The position numbers were made by a program, and so were the translations under genes. The notes beneath the pieces were generated by a model. It saw only the letters and a list, made by a program, of their open reading frames with translations. It was not told the DNA's origin and did no database searches. DNA of 21,741 nt, from positions 1 through 21,741 of IMG/VR virus record IMGVR_UViG_3300020213_000124. One strand, given 5' to 3'. Of this stretch, positions 15,401 through 21,107 are shown in pieces. Every line of letters starts with the position of its first letter. Position 1 is the first letter of the stretch. This stretch comes from a virus.

Positions 15401-15678
15401 TCCCCGCGCTGCGCGCTAACTGTGCCCGCGATGGCGAGGTCTTTGTTCTCGCGCTCTACCTTGGAGTGTTCCGCGATTAAGTCCGCGTGGCCGAGACCCT
15501 GCAAGGCCGCCTGGGCGCCGGTGAAGAAGCCGCCCATAGCCTGCGAAAGTGCCCCCATGGTGCTGGCGACAGGGGCCACCGAACCGGGGTTGACGGGCGT
15601 GCGCTGAAACTGGACCTTGGCGCGGCCCTCGACTCCCGCGCGTGCAGTGTCGTTCTGTGACCGCTGAAACTTCGCCAT
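12472..15678 (-). CDS. Internal virion protein (gp15-like) with C-terminal GH24 lysozyme domain (1068 aa)
   Basis: A long, mostly helical ejection protein in the slot of T7 gp15 (747 aa), 3 bases after the gp14-like gene, with AGGAG about 10 bases before its ATG. The extra length is partly explained by a T4-lysozyme-type (GH24) domain near the C-terminus, about residues 883-1048 (roughly 12530-13032). E885 in KREGYREY, D894 in YDD and T910 in TVGYGFN fit the Glu-Asp-Thr catalytic set of that family. NQRLALVSLAY and WRRRRVEEAEQF are typical later stretches. In T7 the virion peptidoglycan hydrolase is a transglycosylase at the N-terminus of gp16, so here the activity has moved to another protein and another fold. 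It may open the wall during injection. Whether it also serves as the lysis enzyme is unknown. Confidence 0.85.
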   Translation of the reverse strand: MAKFQRSQNDTARAGVEGRAKVQFQRTPVNPGSVAPVASTMGALSQAMGGFFTGAQAALQGLGHADLIAEHSKVERENKDLAIAGTVSAQRGEAPDPTKVQRNSYADAYHGALGGSMWQKDASTLQGAIDKLGPSDDPRAAAEQFINGQIKGAEPRVELAYRKHAADFAAGAIFKWESRAREDAVGAAMQNVTSSIAADLSSGNMPTPEWFKGRVQALADVLPVGKKDQAHAAVLTAVLRQASASDNEFVSQFFDMKQEDGRSLRETYPAEIANVERERMGRSNSVRSMAALNDLNTVETGFKTGMMKPVDALNTLVAHRARFGESNPWRDLTVGAIVALQKDATKASIVERALAFSERQPGVNPLTSKEMNEVGPQLISSIYQREVSGGRTPEEAWARVGGVLAANNSLPAEFAQQTEAEMLSSDPARVVAAYGKLRVLQASFGDNPEMFTKLAGNSGLVRYMVMDAEVKSGASPADAAARAAAVTFNSPTDLEKLQLGDGKPATVEVWNAGVRSHLEKLDKSMDLWIGRSGATGEVEQMIRDRLKVGVALFGQLGRGTDQQAITEWAARSVRADIQPAFENGTLIWVKRVMPQHIEVDGHKVPSRGLDGNDISAAAAEFGKLSTAFGSQGAKLTGLRPRADGRGYDAFATSDDGIRRSVVFLAGQRIGNMEVPVDIPSYGHVPEQLRGTGFALVPTGRVVPERRVDDNAEFFTVLRPEVGLMYVGETASEKALRTEQSNADTLKGAVLDARAKQDAAAPPAELNGGVLSEFQARSRATGLAGVKPGDRSIIGNADERRKTSVGYHMDRMLQSIAEKGVDNGLLSADWLSRVGPPRINSVEDARAFLDKLMTDARQSVRFTPFSGVAGSETYRNQRLDVIHKREGYREYAYDDASGKPAGAGAVTGSVTVGYGFNMERKDAPEVFAKALGLDQDAFAKVKAGGKPLTKEQGIKLAEYTLNQVEDFLEKRVGKGTIDALSTNQRLALVSLAYHGPGLVSTELVTAIKAKDYSAAADLIGTMSKRAKDLTEDQWRRRRVEEAEQFRGLDGHTPRGPNRATPSASLGVRG

Positions 15679-15681
15679 TAC

Positions 15682-16209
15682 TTATCGTCTCCTGGCAGCG
15701 TCGAGATACGCCGCGTTAGTTTGGGACTTGCTGTAGATTTGCAGGCCGCTTCCAACCGTGGAAGCCACGGCGCTGATTGCCGACGAGCGGGCGTTGGCCG
15801 ACGCGCTTTTGACGGCGCGGGACGCGTCGTCGTGCGCGTATTCCTTGCGCCGCTGGAGGGCCGCAACCTCTCGGCTGCGATTGCTCTCTATGCGGGCCAC
15901 GTCCAGGCCCTCGAAGTATGCCGCTTCCCCCGATAGGCGGGAGGAATTCACGGTACCAAGGCCGCCGGTTTCCCCCGCGATAACGCGGAGCGTCGATAGC
16001 TCCCGGTCGGCCTCGCGGGCGCGGTCGCCCTTCTTCTGTCGCGAGTCCTCGTCAGCCTGCTTTTGTTGCTCGGTGAGTTCGCGGTTCTGCTGCTCAAATT
16101 GGGCATTGGCGGCGGAAGCGGCGGCCTTCGCCTGTGATCCCGCCGACGCAATGCCCATAACACCTTGGAAGACCGAGAGGCCAATTCCAAGAAGCATTTC
16201 AATTCCCAT
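15682..16209 (-). CDS. Internal virion protein, T7 gp14-like (175 aa)
   Basis: The start chosen is the ATG at 16209, sharing its A with the gp12 stop (TAATG) and preceded by GGGAG about 9 bases upstream. A longer form from 16248 would overlap gp12 by 40 bases and is less likely. From that start the protein opens with a hydrophobic helix (MGIEMLLGIGLSVFQGVMGI), then an Ala-rich stretch, then a charged coiled coil (roughly 30-80, rich in Q, E, K, R). It ends in another Ala/Ser-rich helical part. This is the plan of T7 gp14, the ejection protein thought to sit in the outer membrane after injection. Call depends on position and architecture more than on sequence motifs. Confidence 0.75.
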   Translation of the reverse strand: MGIEMLLGIGLSVFQGVMGIASAGSQAKAAASAANAQFEQQNRELTEQQKQADEDSRQKKGDRAREADRELSTLRVIAGETGGLGTVNSSRLSGEAAYFEGLDVARIESNRSREVAALQRRKEYAHDDASRAVKSASANARSSAISAVASTVGSGLQIYSKSQTNAAYLDAARRR

Positions 16210-18647
16210 TATGCATTTCTCCCAACGTCGTTGAAGAACCCAACCCACGAACCTGAGATGATCGTAAACGGGAGGTAACTATTGCTGCGCGCCTCAACCT
16301 TGACAGTATCGGCGCGGGACATTACGGGGAACTTGAAGGTTCCCCGAGGGGATATCGCGATGGCCCCCACCACGTTTTGAGCTTCGCCCAAGAAGCGAGC
16401 GTTGAACGAATAGGTATACGCTGCGCGCTCCGAAGGGGTGATGACAACGTCGAAGTAGCCGCTCTCCCGGTAGGACAGCGCCATGCGCTTGAGTTGCAGG
16501 CGCCCGGTAATAACCGCGGAGCCGTCTTCCTTGCGCACGTACTGCTTTGACAACACTACGCTAGACGTGAAGCTCGCCCCGGCGAACACGGCGAATGCCG
16601 AGAAGTCCCCGCCAGCCTTCCGAACGGTGGTGGTGGTCGGGTAGGTCAGCGCCGTAATCTCGGCGCCCCGTTCCCCTACGGGCCACGTTCCGGCGCGCAC
16701 AAGGCGCGTCAGGCTTCCGTGGGCGTATGGCGTGGTCCACGTCGTCCAGTTGTTCATCGCGTCGTATACTCCGGTCAAGGTAACTCGGCGGTCCAGAGCG
16801 ACCTCGAAGTTTAACACCGGGTCGGTGACGGCGCGGTAGGCGCGCACTTTCTCCAGGTACACACCGTCGCTTCGCGCGGCGACGATAAATAGCTCGTTGT
16901 CCAGAATGGTCATGCCGCGCACGGTGGCGCCGGCAATGGTCCAGCGGTGCCACGCAGACTGAGCTTTCTCTTCACCGGACCAGTACACGCTGTAGACATA
17001 GACCGCGTCGGGGTCGCCCGAGGTGAGAGAGAACAGTGTTCCAGAAGTTGGCTCGGCGACGAACTGCATGAGGCCCGTAGGGACGTAGCCCTCGGCGTGC
17101 TTCGTCACGTCCGCGGCCGTGTTGGAGATGGTGCGATCGTCGTAGAAATATTCAAAAACGATTGCGTTGTTTCCATCGGTCGATGCGAAGTACAGGCTAT
17201 CGCCCATGACCACGGGGCGGCACGTCCGCGACGCGCGGTAGGACGTTGTGAGGTCAATCGCCGCCGTCTTGGGCGTAAGCGAAGTGGTACCCTGAGAAAC
17301 CTCGAACTGGGCAAGCTCGGCGGAGACGAATAGCGACGAGCGAAACGGAACCGCCCAGTCGAATATCGTAACCTTAGACGTGGACGCGGCCTTGTCGATC
17401 GGGTCGCCGTCTAGAACCTCGGTGGCCTTGTCGGGCCAGAGATTGAAATAATCACCCGCTTGGGAGAAGAACACGTATTCGTCGGCCACAAATCCAAAGC
17501 GGTTCTTGTGCAAGAACACGTCGCGGATCTGGCGGGCGACGAAGTTAGGCTTAGGTACAAGCGACTCGTTGCCCACGGCGCGCGGGTCCCAATCAGCCTT
17601 TTTGAACGTGAACGTTCCGTTTGTCTCGCGCACCAGAATATGGGGCATCGTGACTTCTGAAAAATAAGACCGAGACGCCGGGTTAGCGACTTCTTCCCAC
17701 GAGCCGTCGGCGCGCCCCATGACGTAATAGTCGTCGAGCGTCGTAGCGTCGCCGTTGATCTTCCAGATTTGGTTGAGCACGGCCGGCTGCGCGAGGTCGG
17801 AGAATTTGCCCTTTGTGCCGTTGATGGCAACAGCGGAGTGAAACACCACCTCGGCCACGTCGATAGTTGCGGCGATGGCGACGGTGAACTTCAATCGCCA
17901 ATATCGGTAGGTGCTTGGCGCCTCATAGTCCCACATGTCCACCGCGCCGGCGACCGGCGTTGCGGTTTGCACTGTGGTATAGTTCACGGCGTCTGAAGAG
18001 TATTGCAATTGTACGGACGTCGCGCCCACGATTCCGGAGACGACGGCCCGCGTTACCATCTTCTCAGTGCCCGCCCCGTAGTCCTTTCCAACGTTGGCGT
18101 CTACGCTCGCGGCCTCGCTGGCCACGGTGACCGGGTTGGCGTCGAAGGCGGCCACAAGGCCACCGCTCGCCGTCATGTCTCCGATGTTAGTTCCAGTGCC
18201 GCCGGCGATGGCACTCCAAGCTGGGTTGGGCTTGAGCGCTACCTTCTGGGTGCGGTTCACAACAAACGTGTAATCCGCAACCGAAACACAAGCGAAGTCT
18301 GCGATAGGGTCGGACACGGCTAGGTAGCTCACGCCGTCGGGCGTGGCCACCGATATGGTGCTGCCTGTAAGGCCATTGAAAATAGAGATACTAGAGTTCC
18401 CCAATACAACTAGATACTTCTCCGAAGTATCGCGGTCAATTGGGTGAACGAAGTAGGTTGTCCCAGTCGCCAAGCCCGTCAGGAGGGAAACGTGGCGCGT
18501 TGCCGGGCGCCGTTGCGGGCCGCCGTTCACAACGCTTAGGATGACGTTATCCGCCTCTTCAACCTGCGCCGGAAGCCGGACGATGTCGGGCTGGCGCGAT
18601 ACGCCGTTGAAGAGCGACTTGATGTCGCCCGGAACCAGCTTGCCCAT
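16209..18647 (-). CDS. Tail tubular protein B, T7 gp12-like nozzle, with discoidin-like insert (812 aa)
   Basis: Forms the tail nozzle. The N-terminus (SLFNGVSRQPDIVRLP, then NGGPQRRPAT, residues 11-50) and the segment VADYTFVVNRT (123-133) match the T7 gp12 pattern. Further family stretches are MPHILVRETNG, RDVFLHKNRFGFVADEYVFF and DYFNLWPDKATEVLDGDPID. T7 gp12 is 794 aa. Residues about 150-270 look different from what I recall of gp12. They contain VQLQYSSDAVNYTTV, then YRYWRLKF and IDVAEVVF, a pattern of discoidin (F5/8 C-type) sugar-binding domains. That would place a possible glycan-binding module on the nozzle surface, which is inference. It starts by TAATG overlap with gp11 and ends by TAATG overlap with the gp14-like gene. 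Confidence 0.93.
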   Translation of the reverse strand: MGKLVPGDIKSLFNGVSRQPDIVRLPAQVEEADNVILSVVNGGPQRRPATRHVSLLTGLATGTTYFVHPIDRDTSEKYLVVLGNSSISIFNGLTGSTISVATPDGVSYLAVSDPIADFACVSVADYTFVVNRTQKVALKPNPAWSAIAGGTGTNIGDMTASGGLVAAFDANPVTVASEAASVDANVGKDYGAGTEKMVTRAVVSGIVGATSVQLQYSSDAVNYTTVQTATPVAGAVDMWDYEAPSTYRYWRLKFTVAIAATIDVAEVVFHSAVAINGTKGKFSDLAQPAVLNQIWKINGDATTLDDYYVMGRADGSWEEVANPASRSYFSEVTMPHILVRETNGTFTFKKADWDPRAVGNESLVPKPNFVARQIRDVFLHKNRFGFVADEYVFFSQAGDYFNLWPDKATEVLDGDPIDKAASTSKVTIFDWAVPFRSSLFVSAELAQFEVSQGTTSLTPKTAAIDLTTSYRASRTCRPVVMGDSLYFASTDGNNAIVFEYFYDDRTISNTAADVTKHAEGYVPTGLMQFVAEPTSGTLFSLTSGDPDAVYVYSVYWSGEEKAQSAWHRWTIAGATVRGMTILDNELFIVAARSDGVYLEKVRAYRAVTDPVLNFEVALDRRVTLTGVYDAMNNWTTWTTPYAHGSLTRLVRAGTWPVGERGAEITALTYPTTTTVRKAGGDFSAFAVFAGASFTSSVVLSKQYVRKEDGSAVITGRLQLKRMALSYRESGYFDVVITPSERAAYTYSFNARFLGEAQNVVGAIAISPRGTFKFPVMSRADTVKVEARSNSYLPFTIISGSWVGFFNDVGRNA

Positions 18648-19237
18648 TAGCTACCCCACTGTGCGTTTCTGCGCTGCGCGATAAAGCGCGCGCTGGCGCT
18701 GGATTGAAGAACATTGTCATTAGACGTGTCAGCGTTTTCGTCTTGCCACGCCGCCCACGCCTCGTCTTCGCGGCGCTTGGTGAAGCCGTCGAGCGCGGCG
18801 CTAGACATAGAGCCTTCTTGAAAGATGCGGCCCGCGCGACACATTACGTAGCTTGCGAGCGAATACGGGAGGTCGTCGAATTCTTGGAGTTCTACCAGAT
18901 TCACCGTTACGGACTTCTTGAAGACGTACGAGTTGGCGGCCATGTCGTAGAGCTTGCCGGCGCGGAATGTCACGCGCAGGATGGTGTCAACATCGCTACT
19001 ATCTACCTTGAGGGTAGTGGTCGGAAGGACGATCTCGCCGGAGATATTGGGCACCAGGACGAGGTCATAGAACGTGTTGCAGTCCCAACCCTTCGCGAGG
19101 ACGTTGCGGAGAACCTCGTCGATCTTACGCTCGGCGGCCTCGGCGTCGGCATTGCCGGAGCTTAGCGAATTGACCGGCGACTCGCCGATAGACGATAGAA
19201 TGAAATTTACTGCGTCGAGCTTTGGGAGGATTGCCAT
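18647..19237 (-). CDS. Tail tubular protein A, T7 gp11-like adaptor (196 aa)
   Basis: Forms the adaptor ring between portal and tail nozzle. The start chosen is the ATG at 19237 (protein MAILPKLDAVNFILSSIGES). An upstream ATG at 19324 would put the N-terminus inside the capsid gene and the terminator stem, so it is rejected. AGGCAG lies just before the chosen start. The N-terminal helix pattern, AVN-IL-SIGE-PV-SL, followed by A(E)RKIDEVLRNVLAKGWDCNT, is the T7 gp11 signature, and the length of 196 aa equals that of T7 gp11. The C-terminal DEAWAAWQDENAD stretch is also typical. Its stop overlaps the gp12-like start as TAATG, so the two are probably translationally coupled. Confidence 0.92.
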   Translation of the reverse strand: MAILPKLDAVNFILSSIGESPVNSLSSGNADAEAAERKIDEVLRNVLAKGWDCNTFYDLVLVPNISGEIVLPTTTLKVDSSDVDTILRVTFRAGKLYDMAANSYVFKKSVTVNLVELQEFDDLPYSLASYVMCRAGRIFQEGSMSSAALDGFTKRREDEAWAAWQDENADTSNDNVLQSSASARFIAQRRNAQWGS

Positions 19238-19248
19238 CTGCCTACTTG

Positions 19249-19290
19249 AAAAAAACAGGGTGAGGCCCGCGCTATGCGAGTCCCACCCTG
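19249..19290 (-). terminator. Strong intrinsic terminator directly after the capsid gene
   Basis: On the minus strand, CAGGGTGGGACTCGC (from 19290) pairs with GCGGGCCTCACCCTG (to 19256) across a 5-base loop ATAGC. The stem is about 15 bp with one mismatch and two G-T pairs. A run of seven T follows at 19255-19249. It begins only 6 bases after the capsid stop and ends about 12 bases before the next start. This is the position of T7's T-phi terminator. Partial read-through would supply the tail genes at lower levels than capsid. Confidence 0.92.
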
Positions 19291-19296
19291 ATAAGG

Positions 19297-20265
19297 TTAC
19301 GAGGTCTTGAACTCTACCGCGCACTCCGGACGGAGCGTGCCGTGTCCAACCGCCATTTTCGCAACCATGAAATCCTCCTGGCGACGAATGTCGCGGGTAG
19401 TCTCCATGTTCACGTCTTCCACAATAACCGTTCCAACCGCATCCGGAACCCAGAGGACTCCGGTGGTCGTGGAATAGTTCGCCCGGTACTTAGAATAGAC
19501 CGTAATATCGGCCGTGTCGTCCGCCGCGGGAATCGTGCGGAGCGCCATCACCTTAACGCCGTCGACAATCAACGTGTCAAGCTGGTCGGCAACCGCGCCT
19601 TCGTTGCGGTTCAGAATGAGGTAGCGGCCATTGACGTCCTTCGCGTACTTGAGCGCGTCGAGAACGGCGCGGCTGACAACCATGTAGCGCGGCTTGTCCT
19701 CGGGGACGTCCTTGCCAAACAACGCAATGTTAGCGTCGCGGATTGCATCAATCCACGCTTCGCCGTCAATCGCGCCGGACGACAAGAGGGCCGCGTCAGT
19801 GATTACGTTGCCGGCCGGGAACGGGCCGTCGGCAGCCGTGCGGGCGGCGGCGATGATCGCGCGGAGCACGTTCTTATCGTAGACGCGCGCGAGGGCGCGG
19901 CCCAGCTCAGCGGAAAATTCCGCCGTCACGTCGAAATGGGACATTTTCGCGTCGAGATCGTAGATCGCCGTATGCGCGACGAGCTTGCCGTCCACGGTGA
20001 TCGTCACTTCGCCGGTGTCGATGTCGTTGCCCAAGAGTTCCTGGCCCGCGGACATATATTCCGCCGTGGCTTTCCAGGTCTTCGGGAACTGCGCCGACTT
20101 AGCGCCGAGAAGCGTCTGCTCGCGCGACATGCCGCGCATAATGACGCGCTCAGTGAATGCCGTTAGGACTTCTCCGGAGAATGCTTTAAGAAAAAGGTTG
20201 CGGTCGTCGACCGCGGATTGCCCGTAACCAAACCGCGCGGGCTGGGAGCTATCGCCAAATGCCAT
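19297..20265 (-). CDS. Major capsid protein, T7 gp10-like (322 aa)
   Basis: Forms the icosahedral head shell (HK97 fold in this family). Recognisable stretches match T7 gp10: FLKAFSGEVLTAF at residues 25-37, KSAQFP at 56-61, and YDLDAKMSHFDV at 102-113, followed by EFSAELGRALA. Length is close to the T7 protein (about 345). The ATG at 20265 is preceded by AGAAAG about 10 bases upstream; no better start exists. It follows the 160-aa head gene after a 32-base gap and is followed directly by a strong terminator. I see no slippery site or extended frame at its 3' end, so no evidence for a T7-type 10A/10B frameshift product. Family call is firm. Confidence 0.95.
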   Translation of the reverse strand: MAFGDSSQPARFGYGQSAVDDRNLFLKAFSGEVLTAFTERVIMRGMSREQTLLGAKSAQFPKTWKATAEYMSAGQELLGNDIDTGEVTITVDGKLVAHTAIYDLDAKMSHFDVTAEFSAELGRALARVYDKNVLRAIIAAARTAADGPFPAGNVITDAALLSSGAIDGEAWIDAIRDANIALFGKDVPEDKPRYMVVSRAVLDALKYAKDVNGRYLILNRNEGAVADQLDTLIVDGVKVMALRTIPAADDTADITVYSKYRANYSTTTGVLWVPDAVGTVIVEDVNMETTRDIRRQEDFMVAKMAVGHGTLRPECAVEFKTS

Positions 20266-20297
20266 TGTTTGTACTTTCTATTCTTTGGTGTGCAGGC

Positions 20298-20780
20298 TCA
20301 GGCGACGACGCCGGCGGCCTTGAGGTCGTTGATAAGCAGAGCGAGCGCGGCGGCAATTGTAGCCGCCGTGGTCTCGCTGCCGGCAAATGTACGGGTCGCG
20401 CCGGGGGCGGTAATCGTCCACGCGTTGAGGTACGCCGAAGCGTCTTTGCCCAGCAGAACCACGTTCGCGCCGCGGAGGTCGGTCGCGCGGAAGTCTACGC
20501 GGCTGCCTGAGGCGGAAGAGTAGTGAACGTTGGCGTCGGAGCGCGTCCAGGTCTTGGAAGCGAGAACGTACGTCATAACGCCGGCTTCCCATTTGCGCGG
20601 GTCGTCGGCGGAGATCGCTACATAGGAAAGCGTATCGCCGTTCGCGAGGCTGGGAATTCCAGCGAAGAGCATGCGGCCGAAGGCTGCCTGCTCGGAAGAA
20701 CCGTCAAACGCGGCCGAGGCCGAAACGGCCTGAACAGTTTGACCGAAGAGAGCGGCCAGGGGGCCGCCAAAGTGTGCCAT
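20298..20780 (-). CDS. Small head protein, putative decoration or head-fibre protein (160 aa)
   Basis: Not recognised with certainty. A possible ribosome site, AGAAGG, lies about 9 bases before the ATG. Residues about 48-105 contain a pattern frequent at the start of phage tail and head-fibre proteins: GDTLSYVAISADDPRKWEAG, then an aromatic strand with TWTR, then SSASGSRVDF. The C-terminus is an Ala-rich helix ending NDLKAAGVVA. This resembles the short trimerising helix at the end of head-fibre proteins (ending in forms such as LKAAGL). It sits between scaffold and major capsid, so a capsid-surface role is the simplest reading. There is no signal peptide or membrane segment. T7 itself has no gene in this slot. 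Alternatives are a minor capsid protein or a scaffold accessory. Confidence 0.5.
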   Translation of the reverse strand: MAHFGGPLAALFGQTVQAVSASAAFDGSSEQAAFGRMLFAGIPSLANGDTLSYVAISADDPRKWEAGVMTYVLASKTWTRSDANVHYSSASGSRVDFRATDLRGANVVLLGKDASAYLNAWTITAPGATRTFAGSETTAATIAAALALLINDLKAAGVVA

Positions 20781-20809
20781 GAAAATAGGCCTTCTTGTTG
20801 AGGTTAGGG

Positions 20810-20841
20810 GGGTGTCTACTTTGACGCGCCGGTTATCTACT
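20810..20841 (-). promoter_or_regulatory. Two similar 11-mers spaced 21 bp, possible promoter or operator element
   Basis: On the minus strand AGTAGATAACC (20831-20841) and AGTAGACACCC (20810-20820) match at 9 of 11 positions. They start 21 bp apart, about two helical turns. They sit 30-60 bases before the start of the 160-aa head gene. Position suggests a phage promoter or protein-binding site, but no other copy was recognised in the window, so the call is tentative. Confidence 0.3.
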
Positions 20842-21056
20842 AAGGTTTAGACCCCGTGGGGTCCGCCGTTCGTGCCGGTCAGTCTCGGGTGGGGTTAAGC
20901 GCGCTCTCGGCGGGTTTCCAGCCTGTCGAACGCTCGCGGCCCCTGCCGCTGCTGGTAGGAAACCAGCGAAACTTCGCGCGCTCGACTACCGGGGCTTATG
21001 GCCCGCGGACGTAGGAGCGCGCTCGCGTTCTGCCTAGGAGGTTGGGCAGCGTGCGA

Positions 21057-21100
21057 AAACGAAGAAAGGCCCCTAACCGGCGCGTGGCCGAGAAAGGGGC
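21057..21100 (-). terminator. Putative intrinsic terminator after the scaffold gene
   Basis: Read on the minus strand just after the scaffold stop, GCCCC pairs with GGGGC. Between them an inner CGG/CCG stem closes a CCACGCG loop. A pyrimidine-rich run, CTTTCTTCGTTTT, follows at once. The stem has an internal loop and the T-run is interrupted, so it is weaker than the terminator after the capsid gene. It would separate scaffold messages from capsid messages, or leak. Confidence 0.45.
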
Positions 21101-21107
21101 GGGGTGC

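Larger units (their letters stand above)
20781..21107 (-). other. Structured non-coding gap between scaffold and head genes
   Basis: This is 327 bases without a supportable gene in an otherwise packed block. It holds the putative terminator, then several hairpins: CTGCC/GGCAG (21030-21049), GCTGGT/ACCAGC with a 5-base loop (20951-20967), an adjoining GCGA/TCGC hairpin (to 20977), and GACCC/GGGTC with a 4-base loop (20850-20863). The motif GAGCGCGC recurs in variant forms. A pair of similar 11-mers 21 bp apart lies near the downstream gene. By T7 analogy the gap should contain a late promoter for the capsid genes, but I cannot identify a known promoter consensus. No tRNA, tmRNA or RNase P RNA signature was seen. 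Confidence 0.6.

Noticed and set aside
19238-19324. Upstream start (ATG at 19324) for the tail tube A gene
   Set aside because: It would lie in the capsid gene and translate the terminator stem. The ATG at 19237 gives the gp11 N-terminus and exactly 196 residues.
20266-20297. T7-type late promoter before the capsid gene
   Set aside because: The 32-base gap has no resemblance to known T7-family promoter cores beyond a ribosome site.
20781-21107. tRNA, tmRNA, RNase P RNA or group I intron in the structured gap
   Set aside because: No cloverleaf with a T-loop, no tmRNA ends, no RNase P core and no convincing intron core pairing were found by eye.
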